A DNA stretch of 64,000 nucleotides from contig NZ_JAPDPD010000003.1 of NCBI RefSeq assembly GCF_026283965.1, positions 124,001 to 188,000 on the forward strand, read 5' to 3'. The stretch is from Dyella subtropica (GTDB lineage: Bacteria; Pseudomonadota; Gammaproteobacteria; Xanthomonadales; Rhodanobacteraceae). Below, piece after piece: positions 56,481 through 64,000 of this stretch. The notes under the pieces were generated by a model. It made no database searches. It had not been told where the DNA came from and saw nothing but the letters and a program-made list of their open reading frames with translations. Within the stretch, counting starts at the first letter, position 1. Each line of letters starts with the position of its first letter. A program made the position numbers and the translations under genes.

Positions 56481-56510
56481 AGACAACGGTCCCGAGCGGG
56501 ACCGTTGTCT
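56481..56510. terminator. Bidirectional terminator between emrB and pagL
   Basis: AGACAACGGTCCC, loop GAGC, GGGACCGTTGTCT: 13 perfect pairs, with TTTC on the plus side. Shared by converging genes. Confidence 0.88.
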
Positions 56511-56531
56511 TTCAAACAGAGGAATAGCGTT

Positions 56532-57056
56532 TCAGAGATCGAGACCCACGCCAATCAACGCCAAGGTTTCGCCGCGGTTCGGCCCCTTCGTGCCGCCGTT
56601 GGAGATGTGGCGCACCTGGAAGCTGACGTATTTGCCCTGCCAGCCGACGGAGTTGATGAATTCGCCCACGCTGCTCAATGCCCTCGTGCGGCCGGTTTGC
56701 ACCGCGCCTTGCAAGCTATAGAAGAAGCCGTGGTACCAGTCGCTCTCGCTGCCGTAATGAAGGCGAGCGCCGCCAGCGGCGAGCCATACATTGTCACGTG
56801 TGCTGTAGCGGGTGCCGTCAAACCGATGGATGCTGCGGCCGCCGACCCAGCCCACCGAGACTTCCGGGGACCAGGTAAAGCGGCTGGCGCCGATGGGGTG
56901 GGGCGTGCAGACAGCTTCGATGAAGGCGGTGTTGGTACCGTACGAGTCCATGTAGCTTCGGCCGCCCTCCACTTCGATGTGGACGGCGGAGGCTGCGGTG
57001 GCGAAGCCGACAAGGGCCAACGCGAGGGTGCTGCGGGCGAGGGTGCTGGAAAGCAT
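56532..57056 (-). CDS. pagL: Lipid A 3-O-deacylase PagL
   Basis: 174 residues with signal peptide ending ASA. An 8-stranded outer-membrane barrel; the catalytic set is His150 and Ser152 in QVRHISNGG and Glu163 in GPNRGETLALIGVGLDL, which corresponds to the His-Ser-Glu triad of PagL from Pseudomonas. The enzyme removes the 3-O-acyl chain from lipid A in the outer membrane, altering TLR4 signalling and polymyxin response. Length matches the family. Located downstream of emrB on the opposite strand. Confidence 0.9.
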   Translation of the reverse strand: MLSSTLARSTLALALVGFATAASAVHIEVEGGRSYMDSYGTNTAFIEAVCTPHPIGASRFTWSPEVSVGWVGGRSIHRFDGTRYSTRDNVWLAAGGARLHYGSESDWYHGFFYSLQGAVQTGRTRALSSVGEFINSVGWQGKYVSFQVRHISNGGTKGPNRGETLALIGVGLDL

Positions 57057-57215
57057 AGGAATTGCCCTTAGGAAGCGCCTTCAGAACCGGGTTCTTTTAG
57101 TGCACCATATGGTTCAATAAGTGCCGTCGATGAGGGGTGAAGGCGTAAACCTCAAAGGCTGACAGCGTATTCACGATGGTGCTGAAAGGTGGTTTGGTCG
57201 TCTTCACGTTTATTT

Positions 57216-57285
57216 ATCCGGGTTTTATTGACGACGCTCTTTAACCCGGGCAAAATTTGCCCTCACATTTTCTTCCGGGTTTAAT
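57216..57285 (+). promoter_or_regulatory. Repeated CCGGGTTTAAT boxes upstream of DUF2239
   Basis: CCGGGTTTTAT (57218-57228), the inverse TTTAACCCGG (57240-57249) and CCGGGTTTAAT (57275-57285, ending one base before the ATG). Between them GGGCAAAATTTGCCC (57248-57262) is a perfect 15-base palindrome. The region is AT-rich compared with its surroundings. Confidence 0.6.
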
Positions 57286-57286
57286 C

Positions 57287-57901
57287 ATGCATCCGAGTCA
57301 AAGCCAAACCTGCACGGCTTTCGATGGCTATCGCCTGATCGCCTCCGGTTCGCTGGCGGAAGTGGCCGTGGCTACCAAGCAGGCGATCGATGCCGGGGCG
57401 GTGGGCCCAGTGCTGGTGTTCGACGACCAGAGCAGCCTGCCGGTGGAGATCGATTTCCGCGGCACGGTCGACGACGTGCTGTCGCGGCTGGCATCGGAAG
57501 TGCCTGCCTTCCCGCAGGAACTTCCTTCGGCCGCGGACAAGCCAGCGCGCGGACCGGGCCGCCCGAAGCTCGGTGTGGTGGCGCGCGAAATCACCCTGCT
57601 GCCGCGGCACTGGGATTGGCTGGCCGCGCAGCCCGGTGGCGCATCCGCCACATTGCGCAGGCTTGTCGAGGAAGCGCGCCGCGACGATCGCCCCCGCGCA
57701 CGCCGATCCAGCGAAGCGCTCGACCGCTTCATGCAGGCCATGGGCGGTGACTTGCCCCACTACGAAGAAGCCTCGCGCGCCTACTGGCGTGGCGAGCGCG
57801 ACCGCTTCGCCGAACTCATCGAGCATTGGCCAGCCGATGTGCGCGAGCATGCGCGCCGTCTCGCCGCCGCCTCATGGGACGATGCCGTCGCATCGTCCTG
57901 A
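57287..57901 (+). CDS. DUF2239 family protein, candidate ribbon-helix-helix regulator
   Basis: 204 residues. The N-terminal half (residues 1-75: CTAFDGYRLIASGSLAEVA, VLVFDDQSSLPVEIDFRGT) matches the DUF2239 family. The middle has GPGRPKLGVVAREITLLPRHWDWLAAQPGGASATLRRLVEEARR (in parts), resembling a ribbon-helix-helix: a strand (REITLLPRHW) followed by two helices. The basic GRPK stretch lies before it. The C-terminal part is helical and acidic. DUF2239 has no known function. It is 30 bp before a MATE pump and has three repeated boxes upstream, so autoregulation is plausible. Confidence 0.85.
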   Translation: MHPSQSQTCTAFDGYRLIASGSLAEVAVATKQAIDAGAVGPVLVFDDQSSLPVEIDFRGTVDDVLSRLASEVPAFPQELPSAADKPARGPGRPKLGVVAREITLLPRHWDWLAAQPGGASATLRRLVEEARRDDRPRARRSSEALDRFMQAMGGDLPHYEEASRAYWRGERDRFAELIEHWPADVREHARRLAAASWDDAVASS

Positions 57902-57931
57902 CCCATTCCCCGCTCTCCCCGGAATTCCTTC

Positions 57932-59365
57932 ATGTCATCCCCCGCTGCCCGTCAGCCGCTACTCACCGAAGGGCCGATCGCCCGTACCCTGTTGATGTTC
58001 GCGCTGCCGATTCTCGGCAGCACCGCACTGCAGTCACTCAATGCTTCCGTCAACGTGGTCTGGATCGGCCACTACCTCGGCGAGTCCGCGCTCAGCGCGA
58101 TCAGCAACGCCAGCATCATCGTGTTCCTGTTGCTCACCGCCGTGTTCGGCGTGAGCATGGCCAGCACCATCCTGGTGGGGCAGAGCCTGGGTGCGCGCAA
58201 CATGGTCGAGGCCAAGCGCGTGGTGGGCACCGGCGTGAGCTTCTTCGTCGCGCTGTCGATGCTGGTGGCGCTGCTCGGCTACTTCAACACGTCGTGGATG
58301 CTGCGCCAGCTCGGCACGCCAGTGGACGCGCTGCCCTTCGCCGTACCGTATCTGCGCACCATCTTCATCGCCATGCCGGCAATGTACTTCTACAACTTCG
58401 TGATGATGACCTTGCGCGGCGCGGGCGATGCGCGCACGCCGCTCATGTTCATGGCCATGTCGGTGGTGCTGGACATCGCACTCAACCCGCTCTTCATTTT
58501 CGGCGTCGGCCCGATCCCGGCGATGGGCACGGCCGGCTCGGCCACCGCCACGCTGATCTCGCAGAGCGTGGCGCTGGTGGCGTTGCTCACCACGCTGTAT
58601 GCGCGCAAGCACTTCCTGTGCCTGACCCGCGAAGAGCTGATCTATCTCAAGCCGGACATGACCATCCTGCGCGCGCTGGTGTTCAAGGGCCTGCCGATGG
58701 GCCTGCAGATGATGGTGATCTCCACGTCCGGCATGCTGATGATGCGCCTGGTGAACGGCTACGGCTCGCAAACCGTTGCCGCCTATGGCGCTGCGACGCA
58801 GCTGTGGACCTATGTGCAGATGCCGGCGATGGCGATCGGCGCGGCCGTGTCGTCGATGGCCGCACAGAACGTCGGCGCACGCTTGTGGGATCGCGTGGAT
58901 CGCATCGCCAAGGTCGGCGTGGCCTACAACTTCCTGCTCAGCGGATCGCTGATCGCGCTGATCTATCTATTCAACCGCGGCGCGCTGAACCTGTTCCTGC
59001 CCGGCGATGGTGAGGCGCTGGCGCTGGCCCAGCATTTGAACATGATCGCGGTGTGGTCCTTCATGTTCTTCGGTGTCACCTTCGTGCTGTTCGGCGTGGT
59101 GCGCTCCACCGGTGCCGTATGGCCGCCGCTGATCATCCTCACCATCTCGATGTGGTTGATCCGTCCACCCTTCGCGCTCTCGCTGATGCCGAGCATGGGC
59201 TCCGACGCCATCTGGTGGAGTTTCCCGCTTGGCTCGCTGGCCGCGATGCTGATGGCGATGAGCTACTACCGCTGGGGTGGCTGGCGTAAGGCGCGCATGT
59301 TGGCCGCGCCGGTGGCGAAGGGGCCGGAAAAGCTGCCGATGGAAGTGGCCGAGGCGGTTGAGTAA
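57932..59365 (+). CDS. MATE-family efflux transporter
   Basis: 477 residues with 12 membrane helices, a NorM/DinF-like exporter using Na+ or H+. Landmarks: LLMFALPILGSTALQSLNASVNVVWIGHYLGESALSAIS (parts), VGQSLGARN and LRGAGDARTPL. It follows DUF2239 by 30 bp, so the two are probably one transcript. The C-terminal tail is longer than usual by about 20 residues. A hairpin follows. Confidence 0.93.
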   Translation: MSSPAARQPLLTEGPIARTLLMFALPILGSTALQSLNASVNVVWIGHYLGESALSAISNASIIVFLLLTAVFGVSMASTILVGQSLGARNMVEAKRVVGTGVSFFVALSMLVALLGYFNTSWMLRQLGTPVDALPFAVPYLRTIFIAMPAMYFYNFVMMTLRGAGDARTPLMFMAMSVVLDIALNPLFIFGVGPIPAMGTAGSATATLISQSVALVALLTTLYARKHFLCLTREELIYLKPDMTILRALVFKGLPMGLQMMVISTSGMLMMRLVNGYGSQTVAAYGAATQLWTYVQMPAMAIGAAVSSMAAQNVGARLWDRVDRIAKVGVAYNFLLSGSLIALIYLFNRGALNLFLPGDGEALALAQHLNMIAVWSFMFFGVTFVLFGVVRSTGAVWPPLIILTISMWLIRPPFALSLMPSMGSDAIWWSFPLGSLAAMLMAMSYYRWGGWRKARMLAAPVAKGPEKLPMEVAEAVE

Positions 59366-59395
59366 ACGCCGCCAACTTGAGACAGCCTGCCCCTT

Positions 59396-59427
59396 CCCTG
59401 CCTGTGCCGAAAGAGGGACAGGCAGGG
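59396..59427 (+). terminator. Hairpin after the MATE gene
   Basis: CCCTGCCTGT, 12-base loop, ACAGGCAGGG, 30 bases after the stop; ten perfect pairs, no T-run. Confidence 0.6.
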
Positions 59428-59560
59428 GGAGGGGCTAAACCTCTCTCGCGTGCGGAATTGCCACAGAACTGTCACCCAGCCTTTCTAAGTTGGGCCGCAT
59501 GACCGGCCCACCTCGTTTCCGCAGGCCATCTCTCGTGCGGGTGCCCACGGGCCCACGCAC

Positions 59561-61198
59561 ATGAGTTTCACCCGCCGCCAATTCTTGCTCGGCGCAGGCA
59601 GCCTGCTGGGCTTTCCCATGCTGGCCGATGTACTGCGCGCCACCGCGGCGATGCCGATGCCAGCGGGTCGCATGAGCGTGCCACAGCTCGCCGAGCCCAA
59701 GGTTGCGCTAGTCAATCCAGCGACGCTGACGCGTTTCGTCGATGCGTTGCCGATCCCGCCGATCGCACGCATCACGGAACAACGTACGCATCCGCGCTAT
59801 GCAGACCGCATGCTCCCCTATTACCGGATGGAGATGCGCGCCTTCCAGGCGCGCCTGCACCGCGATCTTCCGCCCACGCCGTTGTGGGGTTACCAGGGCA
59901 GCTCGCCGGGGCCTACCCTGGAAGCGATGCGCGGTGAGCCGCTGCTGGTCGAGTGGGTCAACGCCCTGCCCACGCGGCACTTCCTGCCGATCGACCACGC
60001 CATCCACGGCGCGGACCGATCGAAGCCGGAGGTGCGCACGGTCACCCACGTGCATGGCGCCCGCGTGCCCGCCGATAGCGACGGCTGGCCGGAGGATGGA
60101 TACGCACCGGGTCACTCGGCGCTGTACCACTATCCCAACGCACAGGACGCGGCCACGCTCTGGTATCACGACCACGCCATGGGCGTCACCCGGCTCAACA
60201 TCTACGCCGGCTTGTTCGGCGCCTTCCACCTTCGCGACCCGGAAGAACAGGCGCTGGGACTGCCCTCGGGCGAATGCGAGCTGCCGCTGATCCTGTGCGA
60301 TCGCCTGATCGCGCAGGATGGCCAGCTCTACTATCCCGTTTCCGACGATCCCGCCGCGCCGTGGGTATCGGAGTGCTACGGCAACGCTACGCTGTGCAAC
60401 GGCAAGCTCTACCCCTATCTGGAGGTGGAGCCGCGCCGCTATCGTTTACGCCTGGTCAACGTCGCCAACGCCCGGCACTTCAATCTCTCGCTGTCGAACC
60501 GTAAGCCATTCCAGCAGATCGGCAGCGACCAGGGCCTGTTGCCGGCGCCGGTCGAGCGCGAACAGATCGAACTGTATCCGGCCGAGCGCGCCGACGTGGT
60601 GGTGGACTTCGCGGATCTGGACGGCCAAACGGTGCAGCTTCGCCAGCAATCGGAAGCGATCCTGCAATTTCGGGTACGCGACCGCGGCCGCCGCGACAGC
60701 TCGATGCTGCCCAGCGTATTGCGTGCGGTGCCGCGCATCGATCCGGCTACCGCGGTACGCGATCGCATCCTCACCCTGGGCGAACGGGACGACACGGGCG
60801 GCAACGCCATGATGATGATGCTCGGTGGCCGGCACTGGTCGGCGCCGATCACCGAGAACCCGCGCCAGGACAGCGTGGAGATCTGGAGTTTGGTCAACCT
60901 TACCGGCGACGTGCATCCGATCCATCTGCATCTGGTGCGCTTCCAGGTGATCGAGCGGCGGCCATTCGACCTGTTCGCCTGGAACGCCCGGCGCGGGCTG
61001 AAATACACCGGCCCGGGCCAGGCGCCGCCGCCGCACGAGGCGGGATGGAAAGACACCGTGCGTGCCGACCCCGGCATGGTCACTCGCATCATCATGCGTT
61101 TCGAAGGCGAGCCCGGACGCTATGTCTGGCATTGCCACCTGCTCGAGCACGAAGACAACGAGATGATGCGACCCTTCAAGCTGTTGCCGCGAGCCTGA
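59561..61198 (+). CDS. Tat-exported multicopper oxidase, CotA/bilirubin-oxidase-like
   Basis: 545 residues. N-terminal Tat signal SFTRRQFLLGAGSL. Three cupredoxin domains. Copper ligands: HVHGAR and HDHAMG (type 2/3), HPIHLHL near residue 455, and HCHLLEHED at the end (type 1 Cys-His). The arrangement matches the CotA/CueO-like group that oxidises phenols, bilirubin or metal ions using O2. Folded export by Tat allows cofactor loading before secretion. It is a single gene, with no copper-regulatory partner in view. Confidence 0.92.
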   Translation: MSFTRRQFLLGAGSLLGFPMLADVLRATAAMPMPAGRMSVPQLAEPKVALVNPATLTRFVDALPIPPIARITEQRTHPRYADRMLPYYRMEMRAFQARLHRDLPPTPLWGYQGSSPGPTLEAMRGEPLLVEWVNALPTRHFLPIDHAIHGADRSKPEVRTVTHVHGARVPADSDGWPEDGYAPGHSALYHYPNAQDAATLWYHDHAMGVTRLNIYAGLFGAFHLRDPEEQALGLPSGECELPLILCDRLIAQDGQLYYPVSDDPAAPWVSECYGNATLCNGKLYPYLEVEPRRYRLRLVNVANARHFNLSLSNRKPFQQIGSDQGLLPAPVEREQIELYPAERADVVVDFADLDGQTVQLRQQSEAILQFRVRDRGRRDSSMLPSVLRAVPRIDPATAVRDRILTLGERDDTGGNAMMMMLGGRHWSAPITENPRQDSVEIWSLVNLTGDVHPIHLHLVRFQVIERRPFDLFAWNARRGLKYTGPGQAPPPHEAGWKDTVRADPGMVTRIIMRFEGEPGRYVWHCHLLEHEDNEMMRPFKLLPRA

Positions 61199-61403
61199 AA
61201 CAGCGCAATTTTCCGCGTATGCGCAAGGCTTTGCGCCTGTAGCGGCGCTGTCATCCACGGCGTCTCCGTTGTCGTGAAGCTGCCAACGCAACGTCATACG
61301 TGGGGACCATGCTGCCGGGCGGCCAGCACACCACGCGATGTCGCCGGCCGAAATCAGGGGGGCCACTCGATTGCAGTTGCTGCAGTCTGCAGGAGTCCAT
61401 GTT

Positions 61404-63443
61404 ATGCCCATGCTCTTCGGCCGTAAGCGTTTCTTACCGTTGTTGCTTACCGCGCTTGCCACTGCCCTGGCCGGCGCGGCCAGCGCGCAGAACACTCCGC
61501 CTGACCAAGACGCGCCATTCCGCCACGGTATTCCGGGCGCCGGTACCAGTCCGCGCGGCGGCCTGCCCGGCGGCATCGCGGTGCTGCATCGGCCAGGCGA
61601 TCCCGACGACCGCAGCGACCGCACGCGCACGCCGATCAAGCACGTCATCCTGCTGATCGGTGAGAACCGCACCTTCGATCATGTTTACGCTACCTACACG
61701 CCGCCGAAGGGACAGAGCGTGCGCAACCTGTTGTCGGAAGGCATCGTCAATGCCGATGGCACGCCCGGGCCGAATGTCGCCGCCGCACAGCAATGGAAGG
61801 CTACCGACACGGGTGCGTTCTCGATCGCACCCCAGCACACCGTGCCTTATGCCGTACTGCCGGCGATGAATACCGGTGGCGCGCCGACCCAGCCGTACTT
61901 CGCTTCCGCCGCCCAAGCGCAAGCGATCGAACCGGGCCTGCCGGTTGCTGACTATGCGCAGCTAGCCACGGGTGGTACCGGGTTGCCGCACAAGGTGATC
62001 GACACCCGCTTCCCCAGCCAGTTGCCGAATGCGCCGGTCGATATGAGCGCCTCGCTGAGCTATGACGACTACGCCAACAGTCCGGTGCATCGCTTCTTCC
62101 AGATGTGGCAACAGCTCGACTGCTCCAGCAGCGCCGCTACGCCGCACAATCCCAGCGGTTGCCGCAGCGACCTGTTCCCCTGGGTGGAGACCAGCGTCGG
62201 CGCCGGCAGCAACGGCAAGCCGTTGCCGGCCGGTTTCAACGAACAGAGCACCGGTGAAGGTGCCACCGCCATGCAGTTCCTCAACATGGCCAAGGGCGAT
62301 GCGCCGTATTTCGCCGAGCTGGCGCGCGAGTATGCGTTGAGCGACAACTTCCACCAGTCGGTGATGGGCGGCACCGGCGCCAACCACATCATGCTTGGCT
62401 ACGGCAGCCTGATTTACTACGCCGATGCCGACGGGCGCCCCGTCACACCACCGGCCAACCAGATCGAAAATCCCAACGCGCAACCCGGTACGGACAACTG
62501 GTACACGCAGGATGGCTATGGCGGCGGTTCCTACGTCAATTGCGCCGACGACAGCCAGCCTGGGGTGGATGCGGTCAAGGATTACCTGCACGGACTGCCC
62601 TACCGCAGCTTCCGCGGCGGCGACTGCCAGCGCGGCGCCTACTATCTGGTGAACAACTACAACCCGGGCTACCTCGGTGACGGCACGCCGGCCCCGCTGG
62701 GCGCCAATCAGTTCACCATCCCGCCGACGCGACAGGAAAACCTCGCCCTGCTGTTGAGCCGCCACCATGTGAGCTGGAAGTACTACGGCGAAGGCTGGGG
62801 CAACGGCAAGGAAAACGGCGAAGCCGGCACCTTCTGCAATATCTGCGACCCGTTCCTGTATTCCACCCAGGTCATGACCGATCCCAAGTTGCGCGCCAAC
62901 AACCAGGATCTCAACGACCTGTACAACGATATCCAGCACAACACCCTGCCCGCGGTGGCCATCGCCAAGCCGGACGGCATCCTGGACGGCCACCCGGCCT
63001 CGTCCAAGCTCGGTCTGTTCGAGGGCTATGTGAAGAAGATCGTGGACATGGCCAAGGCGAATCCCGAGGTGTGGAAGGACACCGCGATCATGGTGACCTT
63101 CGACGAAGGCGGCGGCTATTGGGACTCAGGCTACATCCAGCCGATCGATTTCTTCGGCGACGGCACGCGCATCCCGCTGCTGGTGGTGTCGCGCTTCTCC
63201 ACCGGCGGCCGCGTGGTGCACGCGTACTACGACCATGTGTCCTTCGACAAATTCGTCGAGGCCAACTGGCGCCTGCACGAAACCATTTCGCCGCGCGGTC
63301 GCGACAACCTGCCCAACCCGCGCACGCGCCCCGGCGACCCGTACGTGCCGGTCAATGCGCCGGCCATCGGTAATCTGATGAGCATGTTCAACTTCGGCCG
63401 CGCCGCCGAGTCGGACGATGAGGACGACGATACGCAGGGCTGA
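61404..63443 (+). CDS. Exported phosphoesterase-family acid phosphatase / phospholipase C (AcpA-like)
   Basis: 679 residues. Start MPMLFGRKRFLP with AGGAG eight bases upstream; a further open frame upstream is ignored. A signal peptide (LLLTALATALAGAASAQ) leads into the phosphoesterase domain (PF04185 type): IKHVILLIGENRTFDHVYATY, the metal site with the nucleophile region near SVMGGTGANHIMLGYG, and C-terminal FDEGGGYWDSGY and YYDHVSFDKFVEANW. Members include non-specific acid phosphatases such as Francisella AcpA and phospholipases C. Substrate is not predictable. The acidic tail SDDEDDDTQG is unusual. It follows the oxidase by 205 bp. Confidence 0.9.
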   Translation: MPMLFGRKRFLPLLLTALATALAGAASAQNTPPDQDAPFRHGIPGAGTSPRGGLPGGIAVLHRPGDPDDRSDRTRTPIKHVILLIGENRTFDHVYATYTPPKGQSVRNLLSEGIVNADGTPGPNVAAAQQWKATDTGAFSIAPQHTVPYAVLPAMNTGGAPTQPYFASAAQAQAIEPGLPVADYAQLATGGTGLPHKVIDTRFPSQLPNAPVDMSASLSYDDYANSPVHRFFQMWQQLDCSSSAATPHNPSGCRSDLFPWVETSVGAGSNGKPLPAGFNEQSTGEGATAMQFLNMAKGDAPYFAELAREYALSDNFHQSVMGGTGANHIMLGYGSLIYYADADGRPVTPPANQIENPNAQPGTDNWYTQDGYGGGSYVNCADDSQPGVDAVKDYLHGLPYRSFRGGDCQRGAYYLVNNYNPGYLGDGTPAPLGANQFTIPPTRQENLALLLSRHHVSWKYYGEGWGNGKENGEAGTFCNICDPFLYSTQVMTDPKLRANNQDLNDLYNDIQHNTLPAVAIAKPDGILDGHPASSKLGLFEGYVKKIVDMAKANPEVWKDTAIMVTFDEGGGYWDSGYIQPIDFFGDGTRIPLLVVSRFSTGGRVVHAYYDHVSFDKFVEANWRLHETISPRGRDNLPNPRTRPGDPYVPVNAPAIGNLMSMFNFGRAAESDDEDDDTQG

Positions 63444-63469
63444 GCGTCCAGTGGATACGGCTTTACCCG

Positions 63470-63494
63470 CCGGCACCGCGCGATGCGGTGCCGG
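63470..63494 (+). terminator. Hairpin after the phosphoesterase gene
   Basis: CCGGCACCGC, five-base loop, GCGGTGCCGG, ten perfect pairs, 26 bases after the stop. Confidence 0.6.
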
Positions 63495-63528
63495 TTCCGC
63501 GTACCAGGCAGCCAGGAGCATCAGCACG

Positions 63529-63993
63529 ATGACTTCACCCATCGTCCATCAGCGGTGGTTTCGCCACCCTCTTCTCTATCTGTCGGCAGGGCTGGTGGTG
63601 GCCATGGCGGCGACCGCCGTGCATGCCGATGCCGGCGACTTTCAGGCGATGCCCGGGTTGTGGAAGATCGTCACGCACGTCGTCCGGCAAGGCCATCCGG
63701 GGGCCGAACAAGTGGCATGGCATTGCGTGGACGAGGATGCCGATCCGTGGGCCGAGTTCGCTGCCCTGCCGTTGCCCGGCATCGAGGCGTGCCAGCGAGG
63801 CGACGAGCAGCGCAGCCGCACGTCGCTGGCGTGGACACTGAACTGCCCGGGGCATCCATCGATGCCCGCGCGTGGGCGGGTGGCCTTCGATTCGCCGGAG
63901 CACTACACGGGCAGCCTCGCCGCGCACGACGGCAGCGACTTGCTGCGGGTCGAAGGCCAGCGCTACGCGGCTTGCACCAGTCCCAAGGATTGA
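63529..63993 (+). CDS. Exported DUF3617-like protein
   Basis: 154 residues. After a hydrophobic signal region (HPLLYLSAGLVVAMAATAVHA) it has AMPGLWKIVTHVVRQGHPG, CVDEDADPWAEF and four cysteines (CVDEDA, ACQRGDE, NCPGHP, ACTSPKD). The opening LWK.VTH and the later cysteine spacing fit the DUF3617 family of small periplasmic proteins of unknown function. CCAGGAG lies 10 bases before the ATG. It could share a transcript with the upstream phosphoesterase, although a hairpin intervenes. Confidence 0.8.
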   Translation: MTSPIVHQRWFRHPLLYLSAGLVVAMAATAVHADAGDFQAMPGLWKIVTHVVRQGHPGAEQVAWHCVDEDADPWAEFAALPLPGIEACQRGDEQRSRTSLAWTLNCPGHPSMPARGRVAFDSPEHYTGSLAAHDGSDLLRVEGQRYAACTSPKD

Positions 63994-64000
63994 AGCGGAG

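Noticed and set aside
1-64000. CRISPR arrays, prophage, intact insertion sequences, rRNA operons
   Set aside because: No regularly spaced direct repeats, no phage structural or integrase cluster (the only tyrosine recombinase is XerC), no transposase and no rRNA sequence were seen.

Overview
This 64 kb window is chromosomal DNA from a GC-rich gammaproteobacterium, most probably of the family Rhodanobacteraceae (Dyella / Luteibacter / Rhodanobacter side of the Xanthomonadales). The grounds are the gene order lptM-dapF-DUF484-xerC-hslV-hslU, the algZ-algR-hemC block, S9 peptidases of DPP-IV type, TAGGAGC-type REP palindromes, and a plant-type (PNGase A family) glycoamidase of the kind reported from Dyella. 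No rRNA, ordinary tRNA, CRISPR array, intact insertion sequence or prophage was seen.

Layout. 1-4013: an RNA-repair locus, with the 3' part of an rsr (Ro60/TROVE) gene, three tandem Y RNA genes, then rtcB and rtcA. Two of the Y RNAs carry a circularly permuted tRNA-like module. 4020-8862: ribokinase, a YfcG-type GST, an exported DPP-IV-like peptidase and an unknown protein. 8901-13655 (minus strand): the lptM-dapF-DUF484-xerC-hslV-hslU cluster. 13809-18435: a membrane protein, a GNAT / RLAN-ATP-grasp pair, a small membrane protein, aroE and a cysteine-cluster protein. 18590-22634: a secreted PNGase A-like enzyme, a TonB-like protein, a lipoprotein, and a paralogue of the TonB periplasmic region that lacks the TonB domain. 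22649-27564: phosphatase, gamma-carbonic anhydrase fold protein, cNMP-binding patatin and oligopeptidase A. 27573-27822: a 250 bp nested-palindrome element. 27885-30776: cspA, xthA, a UPF0149 protein and pirin. 31183-35214: a PspA operon with two tandem-YbjQ-domain proteins and an unknown protein, facing a minimal SPFH protein across a relatively AT-rich gap with two possible small genes. 35373-39094: rsmG, parA, parB, a GT2 and a DUF488 protein. 39088-43181: patatin, WYL regulator, membrane protein and DUF481 porin-like protein. 43423-46923: hemC, algR, algZ and a carboxylesterase. 47288-49741: a second DPP-IV-like peptidase. 49975-51525: small DNA-binding-like protein, AraC regulator and a short unknown. 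51601-56464: marR, outer-membrane factor, emrA and emrB, a complete tripartite efflux operon. 56532-63993: pagL, DUF2239, MATE pump, Tat-exported multicopper oxidase, AcpA-type phosphoesterase and a DUF3617 protein.

The points most worth following are the triple Y RNA array between rsr and rtcB, the four-armed palindromic element at 27573-27822 with a dispersed half-copy at 47157, the PspA/YbjQ/SPFH island with unannotated small genes, and two candidate autoregulatory circuits (MarR at 51556 and DUF2239 at 57218). Many genes are separated by hairpins or REP-type palindromes, and two reading frames take their stop codon from a REP.
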